64,000 nucleotides of DNA, taken from contig JAZARR010000153.1 of the NCBI GenBank assembly GCA_037389465.1, forward strand, positions 6,546,501 through 6,610,500. Direction: 5' to 3'. The stretch comes from Baylisascaris procyonis. Its lineage: Eukaryota; Nematoda; Chromadorea; Rhabditida; Ascarididae. Below the pieces are notes generated by a model. It was not told the origin of the DNA. It saw nothing but the letters and a program-made list of their open reading frames with translations, and made no database searches. Both the position numbers and the translations under genes were made by a program. Of the stretch, positions 1 to 12,580 are shown piece after piece (positions within the stretch are counted from its first letter, which is position 1; every line of letters starts with the position of its first letter).

Positions 1-232
1 GATAATTGAAAGTAATATTGCTTCTTCAGACACTCAATAATTGAAATAAATTTGCATATTTATTATTATTGTAATATGAAAAAGTATAAATACTTATAAG
101 AATAAATTCCAATTATTTAATGATATACTTTCGAGTAAAATAGTTTATTAGGGCGAGTAGTTTTGCTCAAAATTACTTATTGTTACTGAGAGAGTAATGC
201 AATCAGTATTGATTGATTGAATTTATTTTCAG

Positions 233-1638
233 CTATTTCTTCCATAATCGTAATTTCAAAATCTACGATTTTGAATATGGGAAATTCTCGGATTTTTTCG
301 AGTTATTCCTCAGTGAGAATATTGCATTCGGCAACTATTTCAATCATTTACTCAGTTGGTTGCCACATATTAGCGATGAAAATGTGCTCTTCTTGAAATA
401 TGAGGATATGTTCGCCGATCTACGAGAAGCAGTGATCAAAATTGGTCATTTTCTTGGTGGGAAAGCCGCACAAATGGTCAATAATGAAGAGATTTTACAA
501 CGTATTATCGATTCGAGTACACTCAGCTCAATGAAAAAAGATCAATGGCGATGGTTTCCCGAAAATAATTTGTAAGTTTTTATGGAATTTTTTATTTGCC
601 TATTTAATCTAAGTTTGTCTCATAAAATAATAGGAAGATATAGAATAGAAAATTCCCATTCAAAACTACTGTATTATTTTAAACTATCTTAAATGAATTT
701 ATTGGTTGATTGATATTCGCTAAAAGAATTTATATATTTATGAGTTTTGCATTTGCATTTGGTTTTCTTTCCCCTTTGATTAATTACTCTCACTAAATTT
801 TCGCCAACTAAAAAGTGAAGTAAAAAAAAAATTCAAGCAACATGGTTGAAATTTATTGCGATCATACGTTAACCAGTTTCTAACGTTTACCATTCTTTTA
901 AGTATTACACAAAAAATTATGACCATGTGACACACAACTATTCGATACTAAATATTGACATTGAATTATTCATTGTTTAATAAAAAAATATTATTGACAA
1001 GTGGCATCTTATGAATACAGTCCCTTCTAATTCTTACCTCTCAGGTGTTATCACTTCATCTTCAGCACTAATAAGCCAATCAATATAAAAGCATAAAAAA
1101 GAAAATACCTGCAAAATAGGATTATATTTCCTTTGAAAGCAAATTTGCGACAATAATGTGAGCTAAATTATTTTATAGGCGTCAGAATACATTTATACGA
1201 AAAGGTGGAAGCCGTGATTGGAAGAATTACTTCACTCGTGAGCAATCCGATCGTCTCGATGCGATATTTCGTGAACAACTTGGCGGAACGGTTGCGGAAA
1301 ATTGGTGGATTGAAGAGATGATATGGGATGCGGAAGAAGATATTTCCGAAGACGAGGGTATTCAAATGGGAATATTTGAAGCGGATCCAGAACCATCTCG
1401 TCTAGAATTGAGCATCCCACAATCAACACTTTATGAAGAATCAATCGTTTCAAATAAGGAATCATCATGTAGTAATTCATCAACACCATCTAGAAATGAT
1501 TCCCTACTCGATATGGAACACCTTAATATCCCATCATCGGCTGAATTATGGCGAGCAAGATTATCCTCCATGTCATCACAGTCATCTGGTATTGGATCAT
1601 TATCCTCTTCATTATGTTCATCTATATATTCACTGTGA
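233..1638 (+). CDS. Cytosolic sulfotransferase, 3' two exons (5' part outside the window)
   Basis: Sulfotransferases move a sulfuryl group from PAPS to hydroxyl or amine groups of small molecules in the cytosol. Two exons are seen, 233-571 and 1179-1638, separated by a 607-bp intron with GTAAGT at 572 and TTTTATAG before 1179. The split Leu codon (TT|G) joins them in frame. The first exon carries the family's middle region, including LFLKYEDM and the helix [15 protein letters not shown]. The second opens with [13 protein letters not shown], the conserved PAPS-binding RKGxxGDWKNxFT motif near the normal C-terminus, here with Ser-Arg where Gly is usual. About 115 further residues follow: an acidic stretch, then a Ser-rich tail ending [11 protein letters not shown] before TGA (1636-1638). 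The catalytic N-terminal P-loop region lies upstream of position 1. C. elegans SSU-1 is the obvious relative to compare (family knowledge; not searched). The exon begins after TTTTCAG at 232. Confidence 0.92.
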
Positions 1639-2076
1639 AAATTTATTCATCAATAGTTGAGGATTGTCTCATAAAGTAAATTGCATAACGAAATCTTTGT
1701 TTTAAGGTTTATTTTTCTTCAAAAGAAAGTGAAATTCCAAAAAAGAAAAAGAAACAAAATCTTATGAATGGAATAGATTTTTTTCGATTATTTAAATTTT
1801 AATTCAACAAAATATGGATATTAATCGGAATAATTATTACCTTCTCAAAAAAAAAATCTCTTAATTATTCGCCTATCGCTTTCAAATATTTCGCTTTGAT
1901 TTATTTTTTCTAGAATTATGCTCATTGAAATTTATTGCTCTTTAGCAATTTATTTGTTTCTTTTATTAATAATTACTTCATATCTATATATAGTTAGAAA
2001 AATTTTTCATCGCTGTGTTAACGATTAAAATCTCATAATGACCAAACAATTTTATTTATATATTACTTTTTTTTTC

Positions 2077-2078
<2 letters not shown>

Positions 2079-2134
<56 letters not shown>
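2079..2134. repeat. (TA)n microsatellite
   Basis: A run of alternating TA of roughly 50 bases, ending in TATGTATATG, visible directly. Confidence 0.95.
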
Positions 2135-2135
<1 letters not shown>

Positions 2136-5100
2136 GTGCCTATTTGTGTTACAAATTTCTGTACTATATTAGTCAATATTTAATCGTTTCTTTTCGATCA
2201 TGGTACTAATCAATGAACATTATGAGCTTATATTGCCTAAGAAATTATAGCGCATTATGCATTTCAATAATTATATGCATAAAGGCTCATCATATTACAA
2301 CATATATTTTATATGTTGTTTACTATCAATTAGACGCGTTTATTAGTTGACTATAAGCATTGTTACCTCATTTGTTTTTTTTTTTTTTTGTTTTTTGTAT
2401 ACGTTTTGTTTTAAATAACACGCTTGTATATATTTGATCTAATAATGCGTCTAAATTTCAATGTGAAATGTAAATAATGTTCATGAGGTTTCCATATGAT
2501 CGTCTAAATAAATGCAGATCTCTTCTTTTATATATTTTATAATAACAAATAATTTAAAAAAAAAAGATTTTTTTTATCGCAAACAATCGCTATTAAAAAA
2601 CAAATACTCATTATCCATCAAAGCGTATAAACAATATAAAAGCTTAAAAAAGTTTGAAATTTATTTAGTAGAAGTTATGAACGCTATTATGAAATACAAT
2701 AGGATCTTACGGCTTTTTTATGAATCGAGGGATCTATTTACGAGCTGCCTAACTGAGGAATTTCTAATATGATAGAAAAAATCAGCGTTAAGTTACGAAA
2801 TTTGAATAGATAATCACCTACAAAGTGTAGATATAAGCAAACGTACGCAAAAAGCACATACATTTAAACACGCAGACGCATACTTGATATACATATAAAT
2901 GTGCGCGCACATACATATAAACTTAGATGAAATAATGTGCTGTTACAGTGGCATTTAAAGGTCATATGAAGCGCGAATTGCTGCGAAGATAGGAATTCCT
3001 CATGTGATCATTGTAAATGTTATCAAACACTTTTTTTCATTTTCATATACGAAATGAGAAGCAACATATTCATACTTGGCAGAGAATTACAAATCTTCAA
3101 TTTCCTTCTTGATGAGGAATTTTTGCTCTTTTTCACTCATTAATGCACTGTGATGATCCAATTCAAAAATCGGCGATTATATGCAAATTTTTACTTCAAA
3201 GAGACTGTCAACTCGTAAAAAAAATAAAACATTGAATTGTCGCAATAAGAATATGAGTCTCGTTATCGGTCGTTCAACTCATTTCGTCTTTAAAAGTTAC
3301 TTTTTTAATTATTTGTTTACGACGGCGTTTTATCAACTCCTGCTCCATTTTTGCGCCATTGTTACCTAGGAGTCGATAATACCTTTGTACGAATCTTTTG
3401 CATTCGATATCCATTGGATCAAATCGGCTGATAATGTAAGGAACTGACTCCTATACTGTTTTGGAGTTTACCTCTAAAAATCACTTGTTGTCGTCGATAT
3501 GTCTGTACTAGTTATTACTGTTTGAATAATGCGATAGCCAAAAAATTACCACAAATATGTAGGCTAGTTGATTTTGTAGACGATACGAAAAAAAAGCTCA
3601 AAGATGTGTTGTGTAAAATTGAAGGACGATATCGAATTTAACTGTGTCGATTTGCGATACTAATTTTTTTTTTTTGCGTTAATTGTGCTGCAAAGATTTC
3701 TGCACAAATGCACCTTGAAGGTTACCTTTACAAGTCTAGACATTAAACTAATATATTCGAATCAAAAAAAAACTCACGTTGTGCCCCCACTCCATAGTTT
3801 TTCCTCTTAGGCATTTCCTCCGAAATTTTTTCATCTTTTTCAAGCAATCTATTATCACAGAAAGATTTTCATAGGTTAGTTTAATGTTGCAGCCGAAAAA
3901 GAAACATTGAAAAATGCACCTTGCACCTTTAGGTGATAGCAAGTTGTTCGTTCACCTTTGTACCTCGAAACAGGTAATTGCGAGAAAAACGATGACCCCT
4001 GAACGATGACCAATAGCATAAAAGATATTTCTTTATGAATTTGAATCAATCATTTTATGCAACATGTTCTGCGGCATATGAACATTTCATTAGAAAAAAT
4101 ATAAAAAATTCAGAAAAATTAAAATATAGTAAAAATTTATGGAATGTTTAGTTGATAGATTTCATGCAGATATATCATTTTTTCGTTGATTTTCTTCAAT
4201 GAGAAAATAAAATCACATCATTAAAATTTATTAATTGAATGAAATTACATTAAACAATTGAAGAGCGAAAGTGTGGAATGCGATACATTCGTTGTATGCA
4301 TTGCTTTACGTCTTATCAGTAAAATGTGAAAGTTTTTTTTTTTCAGCTGACTGGCGCCTAGACAAATGCACCCTAAATCCTTCGATGTGGTGATATTATC
4401 AGACAATATAAGAAAAAAAAAACAAAAAACAAAGGAACCAGCTTCTAAACGGCTGTAAATATCTGAAATGTATCGTGTATTATGACGCTAAAGATATCAT
4501 TGCGCTTGTGCAAACAAGATCACATAGTTCTTATATTGCATCATTTGCAATATATACCTATATTAGAGCATACATCTTCATCAATCAAATTGCATTGCAT
4601 TCGTTTTCTATGTTTGCTGCAAAATTAATTGTTGATATGCATATTTATATATATTTTTGAATAGATTAAATAGCCGCCGAATGTGTACAACATTTCATAT
4701 TTGTTACGATAAATTAGAGAAGAAGAAAATTTTATTATTAAATAAGCTCATAAATTACAATTAAAATACGCGAAAAAAGTTGAATTTTTAGTGAACAGTG
4801 AATTAGAGAAGCAAGCGAATAGTTGAAGCTATAGCAAGTTTTAAATATTCAAAAAAAAGTGCATTCTGCAAATCAACAACAACGATGTGAGATATGGATT
4901 CCTTTATTTTGTTTACGTTCTATCCGTTTAGTGAAACTATGCAAAGGTAATTTTCGCATGTATGTAAGAGAGGTAACAAAGAAAACGAATTAAAATTAAA
5001 TAACAAATAGGTATATTAATTGGGGGCAAAAATATGCTATAGGTCCTTATTGTTCAAGAATACGCATCAAAGCAGTCGATGAAGAGGGAAATAAGTCGTA

Positions 5101-5642
5101 GGAAGGGTAATTGCCAAGGAAATCACCAATAAAATAAAAAAAAAAAAAGATAAACCAATCTATTGTTAGTAGTGCACATAGTTCTTCCTTCTGCTCTTCT
5201 CTCTCCTCTACCGTTTTCCCGCTCCCTTCCCATTCCCCCACTCCTTTACTTCAAGTCAAAAAAATTAGAACCTCAGATCAGGCAAGATTGTTTCAGAAGA
5301 AAATACGACATCGATGAAGATCAAAAAATTAAATCTATTATTGTTGAAAAATGAAGTGCATTTTCTATGTGCTCTAAACGATCGCCGTTGCAAATGCAAC
5401 ATTCACAATCGTTTTCTTTTGTAAAAACTTTCTTTATTCTATATTTTTGTTTCTGTAGTTTATTCTTTGCTTTGTCTCATTTGATTTCTATGTGCTTTGT
5501 TCCAATGAATTTAAGCTATATGGGTTATTTTGCGTATTCGGCACCATTTCCAAAATACCGACGCATTGAGGTGATGATCCAACGACGATATTTCAATTTG
5601 TCTAGGATGAGCATAAAAGTATGCGGGACTTTCACTATTAAC

Positions 5643-5785
5643 GAAATTAATAAATGAGTAAACAAACAAACAAGCAGATAAGTAAATAGATGAGTAAACA
5701 AACAAATAAATAAAAAATGAATAAACAAATGGATAAATAAAAAATAAATAAATAAATAAACAAATAAATAAATAAAAGTAAATAA
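5643..5785. repeat. Degenerate AAAT/AAAC tetranucleotide repeat
   Basis: A stretch built of AATAAAT, AAACAAAC and AAGTAAAT units. On the minus strand it translates to a Tyr/Phe/Leu/Ile-rich open frame, which is a repeat artefact and not a gene. Confidence 0.8.
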
Positions 5786-7778
5786 AATAATGAAATCTGC
5801 GAGTATGACAATCTTTCATCTCCAATTTTGCAACGATTTTATATCTTATAATCAATCGTCCAAATGTGCCATAGAATTTGCAAGCAGATTTTTCTCAAGA
5901 ATCTAGACAACATTTGTCAAGCTTCAACGTGAATCAGCTTCTTCAGATTTTCGTTAGAACAAACCCATCTATGTAGAATGCATAGGCTTGGGTTATTTCA
6001 ATAAATTTTTAAATTGTGTAGATGTTTGAATTTTTGATTTGCAATTGCCTCATAGCGTGAAGCGTTAAAAAAGCGTTTTTTTTTTCGCTGGTTTTCTGTG
6101 AACTTCAATAAATAAATAGCCAATTTGGCGAAAATGCCAATAGCGATCATTATTTTGACCAGCTGAGAAAAATTTTCACCGATGAAACTGCCACCAATAA
6201 TTTGTGATTATTTTGGCTTTATAATTTAAATTCGAATGTTATGTAGTTGAAAGGTTGCAAACGGATGTGTTGATAGCCTGGCTAATAGTTTAAAAGCCAA
6301 ATTGCTCGACACCCACACATTATGTATTTTTTTCACTAGATAGAGAACTATGACTTCAGTTATCGTTAACCGCTGACTCCATCGTTCGAAAATTATCAAA
6401 GAAAATTGCAGTTGTAATGCGTTCACAGTATATTTGGTGAACAAGTTTAGAAAGCGTTATATTATCTCATGTTGAACTATTTTCAAATGCAATAAGCTGT
6501 TGCAGAATTTGCATGATATATTATAACAGAGAAAGCATCAAACTATAGTATAATATAAGAAAAAGAGCAATACATTGTATTACAGTATAGTAAAGAAAGA
6601 ACCACATTATCGTATAGTATAATAAAGAAAGATTAAATATTATTAAACAAATATAAAAAATATCGTTGATAAACCTCACTGATCATAAAAGTTCACCAAT
6701 ATGGTAGTATGGTAGTGATATCTAATCATATCATACTATCCTGTACAATCGCAATTGTTGAATACATTACTTTTTTTTTGAGAATTGAAATTTTTACAAC
6801 AAAAAATTTTTTTAAAGGTATTCCCCATCAAACTATGAAACATATCAAAGAGTAAATTTCATCGTTCTTTTAGCGCTGAAAAAAAAAAAATCATTGATCG
6901 TTGAAATGTCGCAATATTCCACGTCAAATTTACTGTATTTATCTTTTCCCAATGTCAAAAAAATCCTTTCACTCTGACAAACTGAAAAGAATATTTACTT
7001 CCTCGATTACTTTCGAAAAAAAAACCTCAATCTGAAAAAAAAAACCCCATCGCGATAGCGCACTATTCACCATTTTTCGAATTCTGGCAAATGAGGGATC
7101 GAAAATCACCAATATTATTAGAAAAATTTCCCATATTTTGCACTCTAATCATTTATTTGTCTCACTGAATATTTCGATGAATATTTTGCATAAATATATT
7201 TCGACGAATATTTTGCATAAATATTATCTATCAGATGAATTATTTATTAATTTTTGATTTTTTCGCATTTCTTATTTTTTAAAAACTTGAAATTTATTTT
7301 ATATAAAACATCGAAATACGTTAGGTTTAAGCAGAATTTTCGCTAATTTTTGTAAATTTCTGCTCACAGAATACCCTACGGCAATTTACCTATCTATCTG
7401 CAAAAAAAATTTGAATTTGAGAATCGTTAAAATTTAAGTAATAAAAATTTTCTAGCTATAATCAACGCTATAAAATTCCATATAAATTTTCAAGTGAAAG
7501 GAATTTCGAATGTTATCTATACGTTACATATATGTTGAAGTATCAAGTTTTAAATTAGTGGAGCGGAATTCCCGCGATATTGAAGGAACAATTTTCGGTA
7601 TTTTTTCCGCAGAATTTTTCCTCCTCTGTAACAAATTGTTGCCGGGAAGGGTACTTACTTCCAATATACTTCCAATATCAGCACAAAACACACTTCCATC
7701 TCACTATAGCATTTGCTTTTGTAGTGCAACATGACTTTCTCCTCCACTGTAACTTAATTGATCTCTAACATTAATCAG

Positions 7779-7957
7779 ATTTCTTCCCAACATGGCTCAT
7801 CTTCGCCGAATCGCTCTTCCGTCCTTCTCAAATGTATTTCCCTCTCTCTAAACCATCATCAACCAACGGAGTACCTTTAGTGAAAATCGCTATCCCGCGT
7901 AATACTAGTAGCATCTACATATCCTTTAACTTTTCATTTAAAAAATTGTCACATTAA
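7779..7957 (+). CDS. Possible plus-strand exon, unrecognised
   Basis: After an acceptor-like TTAATCAG (ending 7778) there are 58 open codons, beginning FFPTWLIFAESLFRPSQ and ending at TAA 7955-7957. Codon use looks gene-like, unlike surrounding DNA, and a good donor, C|GTAATA, lies inside at about 7895, which would leave an exon of about 117 bases. No partner exon in matching phase was identified and no family is recognised. It may be a chance open frame. Confidence 0.22.
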
Positions 7958-8914
7958 CTGCTGACTCTTGGCTATATCACACCTAAGAGCCTCAATAAAA
8001 CAACTAGGATTAAATTTCCATTTCATGCTGGGACAATGAGGCCATTAAGAAAGATTTTATGCAATTTGGAGGTATGATTATTCGCAAAATTCTAGCAAAG
8101 CAATCGTCAACGCTCGAGGCTCCAAATATTTGATAACGAGGCATTTTCTCAATTTTTATACAAATGGTTGGATTTTTTATTGAACGAGGTGATTTCATTG
8201 ATAATTTTCAGTTTAATTAAAAGTTTAGTGAAAAGGGCAGAATATAATGTAACAATTTAAGGCCTTATAATAATTTCAGTGTTGAAATTAGCACAAAAGT
8301 ATGACACATTCTCTCACATAATAGCGTTAAAGCAAATATGTGGGCGTATTTCCGTTTGTAATTACGACCTGAATTATCGATTTCATTGAGTGATGATTTG
8401 TGACAGCCGGTATAATGCACTATAGACAAATGTGGCTTTAGGTGAGTTTCCATATTGGCAGCGATGATTGCATCACTTTTCGTTAACTTCACGCTCTTGC
8501 TGCCACATTTCACAAAAACATTCATCGCCCAAATACATTTCCATAACAGAATTAATTCGAATTAAACGTAGACACTGCTAACCATTCCGGTTTTTGCACA
8601 TGATAAATGATATGCGTATGCGACGACCTATCTCACATCAAATACGCCGATTGACCACGTGGTGCGACTTGCCAAACTGCTGTTCAGAGAATGACGTGGG
8701 GTTTGGCATAATGCCATAGATTTGCATCACTTTCTATCAAATGGCATGTGGGTGGAAATCGGCAAAAACAAACGCATCGTAATCGCGATACCGCTGTTTG
8801 AGCCATCGTTGGTGCCCCCGATATCGGTGAGTGGGGGCGGTGGTCAGGCTGATGCAATCTGACGTAGTAGCTCTGAGATTTATCGCACTACCGCCATTCA
8901 TTATATACACATAC

Positions 8915-9000
<86 letters not shown>

Positions 9001-12000
9001 TTGGAACACTAACAGTCGCTCATTATCTACTCTTATGATCAACGGTAAGCATAATTAGGCAACAATCTTTTCTCTGAACGAGGTCGGTAAAAAATACGCT
9101 CACATTTCCCATCACACGGTTCAGTGAAGTCAACATTGCTTCGAATGAATCAACGGGGCATGAATGAAAGTATAGATCTGAAGTTTCCTCTGTATACGCG
9201 CCTCGTTGCTGCAGTTTTCTCAAATATGCAAAAGTGATCGAAATCGGTTCAGCGAAGATCGGTTGGGAGGTGGGGGGAGGCGGAGGAGTGGGAAGCGGAA
9301 CATGGCTGATGCTGTGAAATATCTATGTCGAAATTTCTTATTGTATCCTAAGGAAGGGTAGCAGAAGATGGTCATTTAAAACCAAATCTTCTGAAAAATT
9401 CCCAATGCCGTCATCCTGAAATGTCTGAAAAATGGTAAAACAAGAGGAGGGGATGGGTGGTGGGATTAAGATTTCAGGTTTAAGTGTGCAATATCGTCAG
9501 GAACACGTTCGCATGTCACATGTGCGCATTAAAGAATGCGGCATATAAACTTCCGTGTCGAGCCAACAAAAAGGATGTGCACGATATAGAATAAATGAAG
9601 AATTGTCTATATGTTTCCAGCTCTTCAACGCGTTTACAAAACACAAAGTCGGTGCCATGAAAAACTTTCCAAACATTTTAAACTGTCGAAACGTGGAATA
9701 CCCAAAAAAATTATTCGTCAGGTAGTAACTAAAGCTTGTAGTAAACCATCTGCCAAAGTTATTTCGATATAGATCCACCCTTAGAATCCTTAAGCGGAAT
9801 GATCTCTTTCTCAACTTGAAATGTCAATAGGTGTGGCTACTCATTTAAAACAAAAATTACCCTTCAGTGAATGGAATTTCGATCCTTATTACATAATTTT
9901 ATATGCACTAAAAGTCTCCGAATTGTAAAGAGCTTTTCACTTGCTCATTAATCAAAATTCCACATCTACCATATAGAATAAAGGTTTTACTTAAGATAGT
10001 GCAGTTGTGCTTAAAAACGAATCATTTCACTTCATTATATGCACTTCAAGAATACGAATCGATTCCGCATCAACGAAGCACCACAGTTCTACATAAGTGG
10101 ATTTGAGTTGATAAAATTGATTGAATGCATAAAAAAAAAGATTTTTGAAATATTTTTTGAAATGTGTTTTTTCTTTCTCATTAGCAACAATCGGTTGATT
10201 TAACTTTCTCGAAATTTTTATAGCCAATATTTTTATGGATTCTCAAATGGGATATTTTCATTTAAAAAAGGGGCTCTTATTCAACGTGAACTGCACTCGA
10301 GCAAATATAGTATGATGAAATTTATGATAAGCGTGAAATCAAAAAAAAGATACGAAAGTCTCGAGAAACGGATATTATAATTGAATATAATCGCCCACTT
10401 CTCTCTTGAGAAGCAGAGCAATATAATTAAATGCGAAATTTTATTAATGAAATCTATTTTCGAAATTGATGCAACAATTAAAGAAAATTTCAACGTATCG
10501 AATAAATTTTAGAAAAAAACGATATATTTAGCATTAAAACTTCAAAATGAAATATGTTACGTTCCTTTCTATTTCGTTCGATCAATTTTACTCAAATGCT
10601 CCGAATAACTTTTATGGAAATTTTACTAAAAAAAGAAAAGAAATTCCCATTTTTTTGTATTATATTTAATATTTTTATTTGCCGATTTCAATGCATCATT
10701 CTACTTTTATCGTTTGATAATTGCATCATATAACCACAACAATTATTAAATAAAATTGCATCACTCGATATGTATGAAATTTATAATCCTATTGTTGATA
10801 TAGTAATGAGGGTTTCATAGGATATTCGAGGAGAATGTTTAATGTGATGGATCCTCTTATAAATCTATACATACGAAATCATAACTAAATACATCAATAG
10901 ATTATTGCATCGACAAGTGGAAAAACTTTCATAATTTGCACGAAGTTTCTTCTCTCATTTTTGTGCATTTGCTTTTATTCACTACTTCATCGTATTTCGA
11001 TGTTTGTCTAATCAGGAATCATAATAAAGCAATCGTTGAAATGAAAGATAATAAGTGCATAAAAATACTCGTAAATACATTCATATATCATGCGGAAATC
11101 GGTTTTTAATCTCTCTCTCTCTCTTAATATTTGATAATTAACCTCATATGGTCATATTTTATGCAAATATTTTAAAATGAGCTTAAACGTTTTAAATTTT
11201 GAAATTATTTAAATCCACCGTTAATTGACATGAGATTATTTAAGAACTATGAGTGCAGAATAAAATATAAAAATAAACAAGAAGATAGTAAAAATAGATC
11301 GTATTTGTAAAGAGTATATTCTAAGAAAAGAACAAAGATTAAATAGGTGTACACGTTTCGGCCCTTATTCGTTTACGTGTTCATCATTACGCATTGTTAG
11401 TTGATGAAAGGTTGTAATGTTAGTGAAACAACACGATGTAAAGGGTAGCATAATAAGGGAACAGATGGAAGTAGAAAAGAAAACCTAGTAACATAACAGA
11501 CGAGGAGTAGAATGAAGAAATACAACTGAAGTCGTAAAGGGAACTATAGTTGGTGTCAATGTGAACATGATTAATATTATCGGTTAAAAGTAATATTAAT
11601 ATTTGAGCCGATTCAATTTTTGCGCGTTTTTTCAATCATTATTTGTCTACACCAATGTGATATTGACCATATATGTTTTCTCTCACGAATTACTCAATGA
11701 TGTTTCTTCAGATTAAGATACTAACTGGATAGCCATGCAAATGGATTTAATGAAATGAGCCAAATTTCCGCAATGAGTATATACTCGTTTCGCGTCTTTT
11801 TAGGACCACCGCATAGTATTGGATATCTCGAATTTGAATAATTGAAGTCTGATAACATATATAACTACATTAAAAAAATTTTATCGATATTATAATATAT
11901 TTGCATTTTTTTCAACAAATTTTCTTTAACCTTACATATTACCTCATGGAAAGATTTTATGGTTTTCATATTATGTTGAATTCTTTGTTGTTGTTTCGAC

Positions 12001-12360
12001 AATATTGCTCACATCTTCATTGCAGAAGTCGATTACCTTCTCTTGCAAAAACACTTCTGAAACAATCGTTGTAGTATAGAAGGTAGTTGAAGAGGCAAAA
12101 GAGAGAAAAATTAACCGTTTACGCTTTTTAATTTTTTTCCCATAAAAAGAATTGTCATATGGCGAAAAAAATATTTTCAATTTATTTGCGAGGTGGAGCA
12201 CGAATACGAAAGCGATATCTAAATCTATCTCGACGAAGAATGGAAACAAATAGGTGAACTGATATAACACATGGCATAGGCGGCTTCTCAATTCTTAAGG
12301 CATTGACGATTAATGTTAAAGTATTTCTAGAATAATTTTCACTTCTTATTGTATGCCGCC
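7958..12360. other. Intergenic, no gene seen
   Basis: A slightly GC-richer patch at 8560-9480 contains a long (TA)n tract and several short open frames on both strands without splice-site support. The rest is AT-rich with no coding signal that I trust. The open frame at 11971-12291 on the minus strand sits just beyond the aquaporin stop but cannot be joined to it in frame. Confidence 0.45.
8917..8998. repeat. (TA)n microsatellite
   Basis: About 82 bases of uninterrupted TA. It creates Tyr-Ile open frames on both strands that should not be annotated as proteins. Confidence 0.97.
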
Positions 12361-12366
12361 TTTATT
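12361..12366 (-). terminator. Candidate polyadenylation signal of the aquaporin gene
   Basis: TTTATT on the plus strand reads AATAAA on the minus strand, about 215 bases beyond the aquaporin stop codon. This spacing would give a plausible 3' UTR and supports the gene ending at 12,581. Confidence 0.4.
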
Positions 12367-12580
12367 AGTAAGTATTTTCATTAGAACAAGTTTTATGAAA
12401 CTTTCATACTGATGTATATGAGCGTTAATTGCAATAGGAATGACTCACTCAAACACAATCTATTTCCATTTACCGTGCTGTTCGAAAAGTTTTTTTTAAA
12501 AATTACAAAAATAAATAAAGTTGTTAATGATAATGCTTTGAATGAGAGTGAAATCAATTATGAGAAAACAGAAAAGTGTA

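Larger units (their letters stand above)
1639..7778. other. Non-coding stretch after the sulfotransferase gene
   Basis: I see no convincing gene. It contains a (TA)n tract at 2079-2134, poly-T/poly-A runs, a run of degenerate AAATAAAC/AAAT units at about 5643-5780, and GA/AGTATA-like repeats around 6520-6640. A candidate polyadenylation hexamer AATAAA for the sulfotransferase lies at 2507-2512. Short open frames here (for example at 5367-5657) lack paired splice sites and read as low-complexity sequence. Confidence 0.5.

Noticed and set aside
213..232. Open-frame start upstream of the first sulfotransferase exon
   Set aside because: It begins at TTG inside the intron; TTTTCAG at 232 defines the exon start and the conserved sequence begins just after it.
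5511..5855. 114-aa minus-strand ORF
   Set aside because: Mostly translation of an AAAT/AAAC repeat, giving FIYLFICLF-like strings.
8737..9058. Tyr-Ile repeat ORFs on both strands
   Set aside because: Translations of a pure TA microsatellite.
11971..12291. Possible extra C-terminal exon of the aquaporin
   Set aside because: The only acceptor (GTTTCAG) puts the attractive frame out of register with the donor at the stop codon.
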